Shown here in pieces: positions 1 through 9,385 of a stretch of DNA of 64,000 nt. Source of the stretch: Bacteroidota bacterium (lineage in GTDB: Bacteria > Bacteroidota > Bacteroidia > Chitinophagales > Chitinophagaceae); assembly GCA_018268035.1 (NCBI GenBank), contig JAFDXI010000102.1, positions 124,001 through 188,000 of the forward strand, in the 5' to 3' direction. The translations under genes and the position numbers were made by a program. Position 1 is the first letter of the stretch. Every line of letters begins with the position of its first letter. Below the pieces are notes generated by a model. That model was not told the DNA's origin, did no database searches, and saw only the letters and a list, made by a program, of their open reading frames with translations.

Positions 1-150
1 TTTGCACAGCTTTTTCGCAAAAATAAAATTCAGGCAATCCTGAAATTTTTAGATAATGAAACTAATTTTTCAGAGGAATTAAAGATTATGAAAAGTGTCT
101 CTTCTTCAGTTTTTATACCTGCAGCAATCAGGGAAATGCTGGCTTTTTAA
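1..150 (+). CDS. C-terminal end of a lycopene-cyclase-like protein (partial)
   Basis: The window opens inside a gene. Frame 1 is open from base 1 to the TAA at 148-150 and gives 49 residues containing FLDNETNFSEELKIMKSV. Bacteroidetes lycopene beta-cyclases (CrtY type) end in a similar way, with FLDxE followed by an acidic stretch and LKIM. That enzyme cyclises the ends of lycopene in carotenoid synthesis. The nucleotide-binding N-terminus lies outside the window, so the call rests on C-terminal resemblance recalled from the family only. Confidence 0.5.
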   Translation, partial: FAQLFRKNKIQAILKFLDNETNFSEELKIMKSVSSSVFIPAAIREMLAF

Positions 151-203
151 AAATATCAGTTTTGTAAAACAAGAATCAGTATCTTTTAATTATTACGAAG
201 CAC

Positions 204-1676
204 TCATAAAAGTTTTTGTATTTCAGTTGGATCAGCATATTCCTCTTCAGGGTCTGGCAAAATCTTAAATACAGATTGTTCCAGCGAAATAACAGAAGAA
301 GAAGAATACAAACCCATTTTACTTTCAGAATAAGTGTAATCCATCAATGTAAGTTTTACAACATCATCAATAGCCAGCTCAATATAATTACCATAACGAA
401 TCAACCTGAATTTAAAGGAAGTCTGTTTTACTGAGAATACATTTGTTTGGATATCATTAAAAATAAAATCCTGCCGGTCATTGGCGGGGTTATAACCCCA
501 TGCTCTTATACGCACAACACCATTATTCACATCAAATGAAAAATAATATCCGCTCCCATCATTATCAACATCAGAAACAAGGCCGAGTTTTCCCATACCT
601 TCCACATTAATTTGGCCTTCCCATATAAAACTTGAGGAAGGTCTGTCAAAGTAAAACACTTCATATCCGCTTCTTGATCCACAAATCCATTTACCATCAT
701 CATGTTCACATGATGCAGTTTTGTTTTTGAAAAAAAGTTTAAGTTCCGGCATGTCTTTTTGCACAATGGTATCTGTTACCATCAGTTCCCATTTATAAAA
801 ACTCTTCAATAACAACCTTCCTTTTTCATCAGTGTCCAATTGTTTTGGAGGGGGCAGCACTCGTAGCAAATCCACACGGCCCTGAGTATAAAAAAAATTA
901 AATACTAATAAATGCTCCCCATCTTCAACTACTCTTGCAGCGTAGTTGCCGTTTGGTAATGCAACATTGTAATGAAAGGCATGATATTCGCCAAAAAACT
1001 CCTGTGCAAACCAATAGCGCACTTTTATATCTTCCCTGATTGAACCCAATACATAATATTTTCCATTCAATTGAAAAGCACAGGGACATTCAATATCATC
1101 AAATGCCATTGGATAAACAAGCGGAGGCAAAAATTCAGCAGATATTTCTGTTATTTTAATTACACCTACACAACCCCGTCTTGATAATGGGCCTTCACTT
1201 ACTCTTGCACATACCAAAAGATATGTTTCTCCATTATAATCAAACCTGTATGGGTCACGAAAGCTTAACCAATGCCGGGGATTATTTTTTGCATCTTCAT
1301 AATATGTACCCTGTGGTTCGATAAACAATGCAGGTTTGCTAATCTTTTTCCAGTCAAGTAAATTATTTGATTGGGCAAAACCTATCCTTGAAATTTTTCC
1401 ACGATCCTTTCTCTGGAGTCCGGTATAATACATGGTAAATGCATCTCCATCTTCACATACATCCATTGTCCATAACATATCATCATCCCATTCACCAGGA
1501 TTGCCAACAAACATCGCATTCTTTGTTCTTTTCCACGAAATCCCATCCCTCGAAACTGCATGAGCAATATAATCATGATTGGGAATAATAAGGTGAAACA
1601 AATGATAAATACCTTTGTGCATCAATACTGTAACATCACCAATTTCAAATTCACTATATCCTGATCCTGAGTACAT
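204..1676 (-). CDS. GH32/GH68-like five-bladed beta-propeller glycoside hydrolase
   Basis: A 490-residue protein with no signal peptide, so probably cytoplasmic. The N-terminal 300 residues resemble the beta-fructosidase propeller: an early KGxYHLF strand, AVSRDGISWKR, an RDP motif at about residues 140-142 (SFRDPYRF) and an EC motif at about 196-197 (DIECPCAF). In GH32 the RDP Asp stabilises the transition state and the EC Glu is the acid/base. The usual WMNDPNG nucleophile motif is not intact, and the nearest acidic residue is in EIGDVTV near residue 14. Residues about 300-490 look like the C-terminal beta-sandwich. It is transcribed away from the sucrose-phosphate synthase gene 71 bp off, so sucrose or a fructoside is a reasonable substrate guess. 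The substrate is inferred. Confidence 0.7.
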   Translation of the reverse strand: MYSGSGYSEFEIGDVTVLMHKGIYHLFHLIIPNHDYIAHAVSRDGISWKRTKNAMFVGNPGEWDDDMLWTMDVCEDGDAFTMYYTGLQRKDRGKISRIGFAQSNNLLDWKKISKPALFIEPQGTYYEDAKNNPRHWLSFRDPYRFDYNGETYLLVCARVSEGPLSRRGCVGVIKITEISAEFLPPLVYPMAFDDIECPCAFQLNGKYYVLGSIREDIKVRYWFAQEFFGEYHAFHYNVALPNGNYAARVVEDGEHLLVFNFFYTQGRVDLLRVLPPPKQLDTDEKGRLLLKSFYKWELMVTDTIVQKDMPELKLFFKNKTASCEHDDGKWICGSRSGYEVFYFDRPSSSFIWEGQINVEGMGKLGLVSDVDNDGSGYYFSFDVNNGVVRIRAWGYNPANDRQDFIFNDIQTNVFSVKQTSFKFRLIRYGNYIELAIDDVVKLTLMDYTYSESKMGLYSSSSVISLEQSVFKILPDPEEEYADPTEIQKLL

Positions 1677-1733
1677 GTTTTATACTTTAATGTGCAGCCA
1701 AATTACATAATATCTCATTTAATTTTGAATGGG

Positions 1734-1741
1734 TAGATTTG
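1734..1741 (+). promoter_or_regulatory. -7-type promoter element upstream of the sucrose-phosphate synthase gene
   Basis: TAGATTTG matches the Bacteroidetes -7 consensus TAnnTTTG. It ends only 6 bases before the first ATG at 1748, so a transcript from it would have almost no leader. No convincing TTTG -33 box sits 19-21 bases upstream. Treat it as a candidate. Confidence 0.25.
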
Positions 1742-1747
1742 CAATTC

Positions 1748-3934
1748 ATGATGAAGGAATACTATGTTCAGTTGTTTAGTCCTCACGGCCTCATCAGATA
1801 TACAGATCCGGAGATAGGTAGAGATAAAGACACCGGGGGCCAGGTAAAATATGTTTTGGAATTACTGGAAACATTATCACAACATCCTCAAATAAAAAAA
1901 GTAGATCTTTTTACAAGAAGAATTGAAGATAAAAGGGTTTCAAAAGAATATAACGATGAAATTGAAATTGTAAATGATAAGGCACGTATAGTGCGCATCA
2001 TTTGTGGTGGGCATATATATCGTGCAAAAGAAACATTATGGGAATACCTGGATGAGTTTGTAAAAAATACCTTCCATTTTATAGAAAAGGAAAATGATTA
2101 TCCGGATGTTGTTCACGGCCACTATGCTGATGGAAATTATATAGCATGTGAGTTGAGTGAAATGTTAGGAATACCATTTATTGCAACAGCACATTCATTG
2201 GGAAGGAATAAAAAAAGAATATTATTGGCTAATGGTCTTAGCGAAGAGAAGATCAATGAAAAGTTCAATATGCGGCGACGCATTGCTGAAGAAGAAAAAT
2301 TTCTAAAAGCAGCAGATGCAATTATCACCAGTACCCAAAATGTTTTGAATACACAATATGCGTTGTATGAAAATAAAAAGTTTGGTAATTTCAATATTAT
2401 ACCACCGGGTGTCAATGCTGATTTTTTCTTCCCCTTTTACAGGCAGGATATGCCATCATTTACTTTATCAGTGGAACAGGAACAGGCTTTGTATCGAATC
2501 AATTCTGAAATAGAAAGATTTCTGTTTAATCCAACTAAACCTTTGGTTCTTTCAATAGGCCGTGCTGATAAAAGAAAAAATTTTGAAAATATTATCCAGG
2601 CTTTTGGCCAGGATAAAGAATTGCAGGCTATGGCCAATCTCGCCATTTTTGCAGGTGTAAGAAAAGATATTTCACGAATGCCACCTGATGAGCAGGAGCT
2701 ACTCACCAATCTTTTATTGTTGCTGGATAAATATGATTTGTATGGCAAAATGGCTATCCCGAAAAAAAATGATCCACAACTGGAAGTACCAGAAATTTAT
2801 CGCATCACAGCACGCAAAAAAGGTGTTTTTGTTAATGCAACGCCTGGAGAAAATTTTGGTTTAACTATAGTTGAAGCTGCTGCCTGTGGCTTGCCTGTCA
2901 TAGCTTCACCTACAGGAGGGCCAAAAGAAATTATTGAACGTTGTAAGAATGGTTTGTTAGTTGATGTAGAAGATCCTAAAGCTATTGCTTCTGCATTGAA
3001 ACAGGTTATTGCTGATCATCATTTGTGGGAATTATTCTCTTCCAATGGCATTAAAGAAACCATGCAAAACTATTCATGGCCTGCTTATGCTGAAAAGTAT
3101 GTTAGGTTACTGAATGAATTGTTTGAAAGAAAAAATGATGTTGTTGCCAATTTCATCCAAAAAACTGCTTATGCCAAAAAACTTGCAAAAGCAAAGTTGT
3201 TTGTTGTGTGTGATATTGATGGCACTTTAATGGAAGGTGATAATATAGTAGGATTAGACTTGCTTAAAAAATGGATACAGGATAACCAGGATATTGCTTT
3301 TGGTGTGGCCAGTGGCAGGAACAGGCAATTAACCGAAGATGCATTAAATAAACTTGGATTACATTCCGATGTTATGATTTGCTCTGCAGGCTCAGAAATT
3401 TATTATACTGATAAATATATTCTGGATAGCGGTTATGAACGACATATCAATTATCAGTGGAAAAGGGAAGAATTAATTGATACGCTGGCTTCATTCAAGT
3501 CTATCCGAATGCAAGGTGAGGATGCTCAATGGCCATTTAAAATAAGTTACTATGTAAAAGAAGATTTTAATGAAGATGAATTGAACATGCTTTATAAATT
3601 TTTGGATGAAAATGAAATACGTGTAAAGATTTTATTGACAGAAAACAAATATCTTGATATACTTCCTTTTAGAGCAGGAAAAGGTAATTCAGTTCGTTAC
3701 TTGAGTAATAAATGGAACTTGCCAATTGAAAATTTTATAACTGCAGGAAACAGCGGCAATGATAAGGATATGCTAAAAGGCAAAACAAAAGGTATCGTGG
3801 TGGCTAATTACAGTCCCGAACTTGAACCACTTAAAAAAAGCAAGGATATTTATTTTGCAAAGCATCCTTTGGCAGCAGGTGTCTTGGAAGGCATCAAGCA
3901 TTATACTTTGCATAAGGAAAGAACGGTTCAGTGA
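1748..3934 (+). CDS. bifunctional sucrose-phosphate synthase / sucrose-phosphate phosphatase
   Basis: The enzyme should make sucrose 6-phosphate from an NDP-glucose and fructose 6-phosphate, then dephosphorylate it. Residues 1 to about 470 are a GT4 GT-B fold: SPHGLIRYTDPEIGRDKDTGGQ at the N-terminus, GHYADGNYIA and TAHSLGRNK in the acceptor-side domain, and the E-x7-E motif ENFGLTIVE at about 368-376. Residues about 483-720 are a HAD phosphatase with DIDGT at about 489 and a late AGNSGNDKDML loop. This matches the two-domain form known from cyanobacteria and a few other bacteria. The frame also opens with a TTG at 1739. I chose the ATG at 1748 because family members begin next to that point; the ATG at 1751 is equally possible. 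The divergent neighbour is a GH32-like hydrolase. Confidence 0.88.
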   Translation: MMKEYYVQLFSPHGLIRYTDPEIGRDKDTGGQVKYVLELLETLSQHPQIKKVDLFTRRIEDKRVSKEYNDEIEIVNDKARIVRIICGGHIYRAKETLWEYLDEFVKNTFHFIEKENDYPDVVHGHYADGNYIACELSEMLGIPFIATAHSLGRNKKRILLANGLSEEKINEKFNMRRRIAEEEKFLKAADAIITSTQNVLNTQYALYENKKFGNFNIIPPGVNADFFFPFYRQDMPSFTLSVEQEQALYRINSEIERFLFNPTKPLVLSIGRADKRKNFENIIQAFGQDKELQAMANLAIFAGVRKDISRMPPDEQELLTNLLLLLDKYDLYGKMAIPKKNDPQLEVPEIYRITARKKGVFVNATPGENFGLTIVEAAACGLPVIASPTGGPKEIIERCKNGLLVDVEDPKAIASALKQVIADHHLWELFSSNGIKETMQNYSWPAYAEKYVRLLNELFERKNDVVANFIQKTAYAKKLAKAKLFVVCDIDGTLMEGDNIVGLDLLKKWIQDNQDIAFGVASGRNRQLTEDALNKLGLHSDVMICSAGSEIYYTDKYILDSGYERHINYQWKREELIDTLASFKSIRMQGEDAQWPFKISYYVKEDFNEDELNMLYKFLDENEIRVKILLTENKYLDILPFRAGKGNSVRYLSNKWNLPIENFITAGNSGNDKDMLKGKTKGIVVANYSPELEPLKKSKDIYFAKHPLAAGVLEGIKHYTLHKERTVQ

Positions 3935-4068
3935 TTAATCTTTTAATCAATTTTTTTAGTGCTTTTGTTTTGGAAATACAAAGAGTAATCTCACATTCAT
4001 TTTGTGATAGTCATTATAAACAATTTGAAATGCGCAATAAGATGAAACGTCCAGGAGAATTATTTGTG

Positions 4069-4140
4069 TGGTCCCGCCAGGAATCGAACCTGGATCTGGA
4101 GCTTCGGAAACTCTTATACTATCCATTGTACTACGGGACC
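4069..4140 (-). tRNA. tRNA-Arg (anticodon CCG)
   Basis: Read on the minus strand it folds as a full cloverleaf: acceptor GGTCCCG/CGGGACC, D stem GTAC/GTAT with an 8-nt loop, anticodon arm AGAGT-TTCCGAA-GCTCC, T arm CCAGG-TTCGATT-CCTGG and discriminator A. Loop positions 34-36 are CCG, which reads the Arg codon CGG, with U33 and A37 present. The top anticodon-stem pair is A-C. CCA is not encoded; the next bases are CAC. No neighbouring tRNA is seen. Confidence 0.95.
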
Positions 4141-4331
4141 GAAATATCAGGCGCGAAAATAGTCAACTATTTTATTTATTGTTGACGGCGGCTAATAATG
4201 ATTTTAAATACGTTTTACCAATACCCGACTTAAATATTTCACTCTCACCTTGCTGAAGCCTTGTCAGCATGAGCTTTGTATAAATTAATTTCCTGTTTGC
4301 ATAACTGAGAACCAACTTGACAAAAACAAAC

Positions 4332-4907
4332 TTATTTTCCAAACGCTGCAAGGTTGGTCCCAAATATTTTAACAGCAATAGCCAGTAATATCACACCAAA
4401 AAATTTGCGGACTGCAATCAGGCCTGTCTTACCTAAAATTTTTTCAATCCATTTTAATGAATGCATGGCAATAAAAATAACAACAAGATTAATGATGATC
4501 CCAAGTAAAATATATTGATTTTCGAAATTGGCTTTCAATGACATGATGGTGGTTAAAGTACCTGTACCGGCAATCAGTGGAAACGCAATGGGGACAAAGG
4601 TTCCGGTTGATCCTGGCTCTTCCTTAAAGATATCGAGACCAAGTATCATTTCAAGCCCAACTAAAAACATCACAATTGATCCGCCTACCGCAAATGAATG
4701 CACATCAAGATTCAAAATTTTCAGCAATGGTTCACCCAGGTATAAAAACACAATCATCAAAATACCGCTGACAAGCGTTACTTTGGTTGAACTGACATTA
4801 CCTGACTTTGCTTTTAAACTGATCAGCACAGGGATAGAACCGATTATATCAATGACTGCAAAAAGAGTGAATGTTACTGTTACAAGTTTGTTGATGTCAA
4901 AATTCAT
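4332..4907 (-). CDS. MarC family (UPF0056) integral membrane protein
   Basis: A 191-residue protein made almost entirely of hydrophobic helices, about six: residues near 8-28, 43-62, 70-90, 103-122, 132-150 and 168-186. The N-terminal half carries the MarC pattern FAVIDIIGSIPVLISL, and the middle has PIAFPLIAGTGTLTTIM. The length is normal for the family. MarC proteins are inner-membrane proteins of unproven function; the old link to multiple antibiotic resistance was not upheld. It stands alone between the tRNA-Arg gene and a plus-strand thioredoxin gene. Confidence 0.85.
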   Translation of the reverse strand: MNFDINKLVTVTFTLFAVIDIIGSIPVLISLKAKSGNVSSTKVTLVSGILMIVFLYLGEPLLKILNLDVHSFAVGGSIVMFLVGLEMILGLDIFKEEPGSTGTFVPIAFPLIAGTGTLTTIMSLKANFENQYILLGIIINLVVIFIAMHSLKWIEKILGKTGLIAVRKFFGVILLAIAVKIFGTNLAAFGK

Positions 4908-4981
4908 ACGTGGATTTTTACAAAGTTAGTTTTGTTTGTATCATCTCAAAGTTGAAGCTTTGTAACTACTAAATTATCGAA

Positions 4982-5473
4982 ATGAAAAAGCTGTTCTTCG
5001 TGTTGGGTATTTTTATTTTTTATTCTGCTCATGCACAAAGTACCGATACTGCACATTTGTATAATCCCAAAGATGATGCGGTGAAAGAAATTGCTGTTGC
5101 AGTAAAAAAAGCAAAAGCTGAAAATAAATTTGTTTTGATACAGGGCGGCGGCAACTGGTGCAGTTGGTGTAAACGCTTTAGTATAACAGTTGCGAATGAC
5201 CCAAAACTTGATTCAATAGTGAACGCTGATTTTGTTGTGTATCATTTAAACTATAGTGGTGAAAATAAAAACCAGGCTGTGTTTGCAAAATATGGTTTTC
5301 CTCAACGGTTTGGGTTCCCGGTGTTTATTATTTTAGATGATAACGGGAAACTTTTACATACACAGAATTCAGCTTATCTCGAAGAAGGCAAAGGATATAA
5401 TCACGATAAGATTGCTGAGTTTTTTGAAAACTGGAGACCTACTGCTCTTGACCCAAAAAATTACAAAGACTAA
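4982..5473 (+). CDS. exported thioredoxin-fold protein (WCSWC active site)
   Basis: 163 residues. The N-terminus MKKLFFVLGIFIFYSAHAQ is a typical Sec signal peptide, with cleavage after AHA or AQ, so the protein should act in the periplasm. The thioredoxin motif is GNWCSWCKRF at about residues 56-65, a CxxC inside the Thioredoxin_7 / DsbD-gamma type pattern, and a cis-Pro segment FPQRFGFPVFIILD follows near 100-118. It probably reduces or isomerises disulfides of envelope proteins. The partner is not evident. The AIM6-like gene follows after 82 bp on the same strand. Confidence 0.82.
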   Translation: MKKLFFVLGIFIFYSAHAQSTDTAHLYNPKDDAVKEIAVAVKKAKAENKFVLIQGGGNWCSWCKRFSITVANDPKLDSIVNADFVVYHLNYSGENKNQAVFAKYGFPQRFGFPVFIILDDNGKLLHTQNSAYLEEGKGYNHDKIAEFFENWRPTALDPKNYKD

Positions 5474-5555
5474 AAGACAAAATACTTTGCAGGTAATTCA
5501 TCTATTATTCAAATTGAATTGCGTCATAAAACCTGTTGATGAGTAAATTTTTTAA

Positions 5556-6323
5556 ATGAAGCAAATATTAACCATCTTATTATTCATCAACACAATTTGT
5601 GGTATTGCACAACCGGTAAAATATACAACAAGCAATGCCCACTCGCATAATGATTATGAACAAACAAATCCATTGTATGAAGCATTCGATAATGGCTTTG
5701 GTTCAATTGAAGCAGACATTTTTTTGCAGGACACCTTTTTAATGGTTGGACATGAGCTGAAAGAACTAAATAAAAATCGTACGCTTCAATCATTATACCT
5801 CAATCCTTTGCAATCTGCCATAAAAAATAATCATGGCTATCCATATTCAGATAAGCACAAACAGTTGCAGTTAATGATTGATATTAAAACAAATGCTATT
5901 GCAACGCTGGATACACTCATTCATCTTTTGCAACAATATCCGGAAATAATTTATTGCAAGGCTGTTCTTATTACTATCAGCGGAAACAGGCCTTCTCCTG
6001 CATCGTTTAAACTGTATCCTGCATACATTCATTTTGATGGAGTATTAAGCACGTCATATACAGGCGAGGCTCTTGAAAAAATTGTGATGTTAAGTGATGA
6101 TTTTAAAAAGTATTCTTTGTGGGATGGCTCTGGTTCGCTTCCACAACAAGACAGGCAAACACTGGTTGATTTAATTAATAAAGCACATCGTTTTAAAAAG
6201 AAAATCCGTTTCTGGGATGCACCGGACAATGCGAATGCCTGGAAAACTTTTATGGATTTGAAGGTTGATTTTATCAATACAGATCATATACAACAACTGT
6301 CTTCTTTTATCATTTCAAAATAA
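5556..6323 (+). CDS. PLC-like/GDPD-like phosphodiesterase (AIM6-type), exported
   Basis: 255 residues with a signal peptide (MKQILTILLFINTICGIAQ). The segment SNAHSHNDYEQTNPLYEAF, followed by GSIEADIFL and MVGHELKEL, is the start of the TIM-barrel phosphodiesterase fold. The first His/Asn pair, the E-x-D and the second His are the expected metal and catalytic residues of the PI-PLC/GDPD superfamily. LMIDIKT near residue 110 is a further conserved barrel strand. The HxHNDY signature is typical of AIM6-like members annotated in Bacteroidetes. The substrate is unknown; a phosphodiester in the envelope is likely. The amidohydrolase gene begins 20 bp downstream, so the two may be cotranscribed. 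Confidence 0.72.
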   Translation: MKQILTILLFINTICGIAQPVKYTTSNAHSHNDYEQTNPLYEAFDNGFGSIEADIFLQDTFLMVGHELKELNKNRTLQSLYLNPLQSAIKNNHGYPYSDKHKQLQLMIDIKTNAIATLDTLIHLLQQYPEIIYCKAVLITISGNRPSPASFKLYPAYIHFDGVLSTSYTGEALEKIVMLSDDFKKYSLWDGSGSLPQQDRQTLVDLINKAHRFKKKIRFWDAPDNANAWKTFMDLKVDFINTDHIQQLSSFIISK

Positions 6324-6343
6324 ATTTATACTAAACAGCTTTT

Positions 6344-7174
6344 ATGGAAATCATTGATGCACATCAACACTTCTGGCAATACAACAAAAAAGATTTTGAC
6401 TGGATATCAGATGAGATGTCTGTAATCAGAAAGGACTATTTACCTGCACAACTGCAAACAGTTTTTGCGGAAAACAATATTGCAGGATGTGTGGCAGTGC
6501 AGGTAAACCAAAATGAAAATGAAAATGATTTTTTCCTTGCTATGGCTGAAGAGTTTGATTTTATCAAAGGAGTTGTTGGTTGGGTTGATTTGATGGCAGA
6601 TGATATTGAGAAAAGATTATTGTATTGGAGCCGGTTTAAAAAATTAAAAGGCTTCAGGCATATTTTGCAGGGAGAAAAAAACAGGTCACTCATGCTGGAA
6701 CCCGATTTCAAATATGGTATCAGCAAATTGGCGGGAATGAATTTTGTGTATGACTTCCTGATTTATCCTGATCAGTTGCAGTTTGCAAGTAATTTGGCGA
6801 AAGCATTTCCCAACCAGAAATTTGTCATAGACCATTTGGCCAAACCTTATATCAAAACAGGTGAGATAAAACAATGGGAAAATGATATCCATGTCTTTAA
6901 ACAATATGAAAATGTTTATTGCAAAGTATCTGGTATGGTTACGGAAGCAAACCGGAACAATTTTTCAAATCAGACTTTCCAACCTTATCTCGATGTTGTT
7001 ACTGAAACATTCGGAACTCAGCGTTTGATGTATGGTTCAGACTGGCCGGTCTGCCTGACGGCTGCATCTTATTCTGCTGTTTTGCAGATAGTGAAAGATT
7101 ATTTTTCTTCTTTCTCAATTGATGAACAAAAAAATATTTTCAGTAACAATGCTGAATATTTTTATAATTTGTAG
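6344..7174 (+). CDS. amidohydrolase family 2 (fuconolactonase-like TIM barrel)
   Basis: 276 residues, cytoplasmic. It starts MEIIDAHQHFW, the D-x-H-x-H metal motif of the amidohydrolase_2 family. GFRHILQGE comes near residue 105, FVIDHLAKPYI near 165 and LMYGSDWPVC near 230, where the Asp of GSDWP is the last metal ligand. This is the layout of L-fuconolactone and related sugar-lactone hydrolases. No fucose or rhamnose genes are adjacent, so the exact lactone is not identified. It lies between the phosphodiesterase and the alcohol dehydrogenase genes on the same strand, with short gaps of 20 and 48 bp. Confidence 0.82.
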   Translation: MEIIDAHQHFWQYNKKDFDWISDEMSVIRKDYLPAQLQTVFAENNIAGCVAVQVNQNENENDFFLAMAEEFDFIKGVVGWVDLMADDIEKRLLYWSRFKKLKGFRHILQGEKNRSLMLEPDFKYGISKLAGMNFVYDFLIYPDQLQFASNLAKAFPNQKFVIDHLAKPYIKTGEIKQWENDIHVFKQYENVYCKVSGMVTEANRNNFSNQTFQPYLDVVTETFGTQRLMYGSDWPVCLTAASYSAVLQIVKDYFSSFSIDEQKNIFSNNAEYFYNL

Positions 7175-7222
7175 CCGATACCTGCAACATTATTTTTTCA
7201 GAATAAATACTACAACCAGTTT

Positions 7223-8266
7223 ATGTCAACAACAAAAGCTTATGCTGCACAAACCGCTACAACACCATTAGCGCCATGGAATTTGGAAAGAAGAATGCCA
7301 ACACCTTATGATGTGCAGATTGATATTTTGTACTGTGGTGTTTGCCATAGTGATTTACATACTGTACGCAATGAATGGGGAGGAACAGTTTATCCTGCTG
7401 TACCCGGCCATGAAATTGTTGGAAGGGTTACTTCAATAGGAAGCCATGTTACAAAATATAAGGAAGGAGATCTTGCAGCGGTAGGTTGTCTTGTAGATAG
7501 TTGCAGGGAATGTAATAATTGTAAAAAAGGGTTGGAACAATATTGCCTGAATGGTTCTGTTGGTACTTATAATGGAAAAGATAAACACAGCGGTGGTGTA
7601 ACCTATGGTGGTTACAGCAAACGAATTGTGGTGCATGAAGATTTTGTATTGAGGGTTACAGACAAATCACCATTAGAAGGTATTGCTCCTTTATTGTGTG
7701 CAGGCATTACAACATATTCCCCATTGCGCCACTGGAAAGTTGGGAAAGGTGATAAAGTGGGTATCCTTGGTTTAGGCGGGCTGGGCCACATGGGCGTAAA
7801 ATTAGCAGCATCTTTTGGAGCGGAAGTTACGATGCTGAGCCATTCACCATCAAAAGAAGCGGATGCGAAAAAATTGGGCGCTCATAATTTTTTGCTGACA
7901 AAAGATGAAAGCCAGTTGAAAAAAATGAAAGGCTATTTTGATTTTATTTTAGATACTGTCTCTGCACCTCATGAGTATAACACTTATCTTGATATGCTGT
8001 CAACCAATGGCGCTATGGTTTGTGTAGGCGCACCTACAACTCCATCACAGGTTTATGCATTTAACCTGATAATGAATAGAAAAACATTAGCCGGTTCATT
8101 AATTGGCGGTATTCCTGAAACTCAGGAGATGCTCGATTACTGTGCTGCCAATAATATAGTTTCTGATGTTGAGGTTATTGATATAAAAGATATCAACAAG
8201 AGTTATGAACGCATGTTGAAAGGCGATGTAAAATATCGTTTTGTTATTGATATGGCCACACTTTAA
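7223..8266 (+). CDS. zinc-dependent NADP(H) alcohol dehydrogenase (YahK/CAD-like)
   Basis: 347 residues of the medium-chain dehydrogenase family. The catalytic zinc motif is CGVCHSDLHTV at about residues 38-48, with GHE near 67. The structural zinc site is the four-Cys run DSCRECNNCKKGLEQYC near 91-107. The Rossmann motif GLGGLGHMGVKLA lies near 187-199. The short PLAPWNLERR start and the overall pattern fit the YahK and cinnamyl-alcohol-dehydrogenase group, which reduce a wide range of aldehydes with NADPH. The stop lies 4 bp from the end of the convergent Gfo/Idh gene. Confidence 0.88.
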   Translation: MSTTKAYAAQTATTPLAPWNLERRMPTPYDVQIDILYCGVCHSDLHTVRNEWGGTVYPAVPGHEIVGRVTSIGSHVTKYKEGDLAAVGCLVDSCRECNNCKKGLEQYCLNGSVGTYNGKDKHSGGVTYGGYSKRIVVHEDFVLRVTDKSPLEGIAPLLCAGITTYSPLRHWKVGKGDKVGILGLGGLGHMGVKLAASFGAEVTMLSHSPSKEADAKKLGAHNFLLTKDESQLKKMKGYFDFILDTVSAPHEYNTYLDMLSTNGAMVCVGAPTTPSQVYAFNLIMNRKTLAGSLIGGIPETQEMLDYCAANNIVSDVEVIDIKDINKSYERMLKGDVKYRFVIDMATL

Positions 8267-8270
8267 AAAC

Positions 8271-9290
8271 TCAACACATTCTTTCTGCTGATTTATAAAT
8301 GTTTTCGATGATGCTAACTACTTTCAGGCCTTCTTCTGCAGTTGCAGCTATGGACGCATTGTTATATAACACATCAATTACATTTTGAATAATAAAATGG
8401 TGGTTGAAAGCACTGCCTTTATAGTGTCCATAATCATTCTGAATTGTTGATGTGGTTAGTGCAGGCATTGTATAATTTTTTATATCACAATATTCCACTG
8501 TGTCCATGTATTGCCCACCGATTTTTATTGTACCAGTTTCTGCAATAATGGTGATACTGCTTTCAAAATTTTTATTCCATACTGCTGTTGAAAAATTCAG
8601 GCAGCCAATACTGTTGTTGCCAAATGAAAATGTAACTACGCCACTGTCATCAAATGCAGCAAGCTGTTTGTATGAATGCAGAACTGCATGAATATTTTTT
8701 ATATTGCCAAACAACCAGTAAAAAATATCAATGAAATGCGAAAACTGTGTGAACAAAACACCGCCGTCTAAGTCTTTTGTTCCATGCCAGTTGTTCGTTG
8801 CTGGCTGGTAATATCTTTCATCCCTGTTCCAGAAACAGTTGAGCTGAACTGAAAATATTTCACCGGTAAAATTATCATCAATGATTTTTTTCAACCAGGC
8901 CACAGGCGCTGAGAACCGGTTTTGCATCACAACAAAAACATTTTTCTGATAACGGGTGGCAGTATCAATAATATTTTGTGCGCCTGTTGTGGTGAGCGCC
9001 ATAGGTTTTTCAATCACCACATGTTTGCCGGCTTTAATGCATTCAATCGCCTGTGTATCGTGAAGGCCGTTGGGTGTTGCAATCACTACAACATCTGTAT
9101 TTGAATTTGAAGAAAGGAAATCAGTAAGTGAAAAGTAATGTGGTACGTTTAATTTTTCAATATCTAAATCTGAAGGCTCTTTTATATCAATTGTTGCAGT
9201 TAATTCGGCTTGCGGATTAACATTAATTAATGCTGCATGGCGTTTCCCTATGTGCCCGCAACCAACCACTGCGAAATGTATTTTCTTCAT
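8271..9290 (-). CDS. Gfo/Idh/MocA-family oxidoreductase (WbpB/WlbA-like)
   Basis: 339 residues. The N-terminal Rossmann motif VVGCGHIGKRHA is followed by VVIATPNGLH and the family signature HVVIEKPMALT (EKP). The C-terminal half is the dimerising beta-sheet domain. The same-strand gene just upstream encodes a WbpD/WlbB-type N-acetyltransferase. In Pseudomonas and Bordetella those two enzymes act together on UDP-GlcNAc-uronate to make a 2,3-diacetamido uronic acid for O antigen. That role is inferred from the pairing. The WbpA dehydrogenase and the WbpE aminotransferase are not in the window. Confidence 0.78.
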   Translation of the reverse strand: MKKIHFAVVGCGHIGKRHAALINVNPQAELTATIDIKEPSDLDIEKLNVPHYFSLTDFLSSNSNTDVVVIATPNGLHDTQAIECIKAGKHVVIEKPMALTTTGAQNIIDTATRYQKNVFVVMQNRFSAPVAWLKKIIDDNFTGEIFSVQLNCFWNRDERYYQPATNNWHGTKDLDGGVLFTQFSHFIDIFYWLFGNIKNIHAVLHSYKQLAAFDDSGVVTFSFGNNSIGCLNFSTAVWNKNFESSITIIAETGTIKIGGQYMDTVEYCDIKNYTMPALTTSTIQNDYGHYKGSAFNHHFIIQNVIDVLYNNASIAATAEEGLKVVSIIENIYKSAERMC

Positions 9291-9385
9291 GCTGAATCAA
9301 AGATATGTTGCTGAAGGGTGCGACGCAAGGAACGCTCAATAGAATTTCAATTGCCGGTTTCAAAATAAAAAAAATGCGAAGCATT

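Noticed and set aside
3931..4256. Plus-strand frames across the tRNA-Arg gene
   Set aside because: They read through the tRNA on the opposite strand and have no protein-like features.
4172..4378. 68-codon minus-strand frame overlapping the marC end
   Set aside because: No family resemblance and no start context. It overlaps the marC coding end in another frame.
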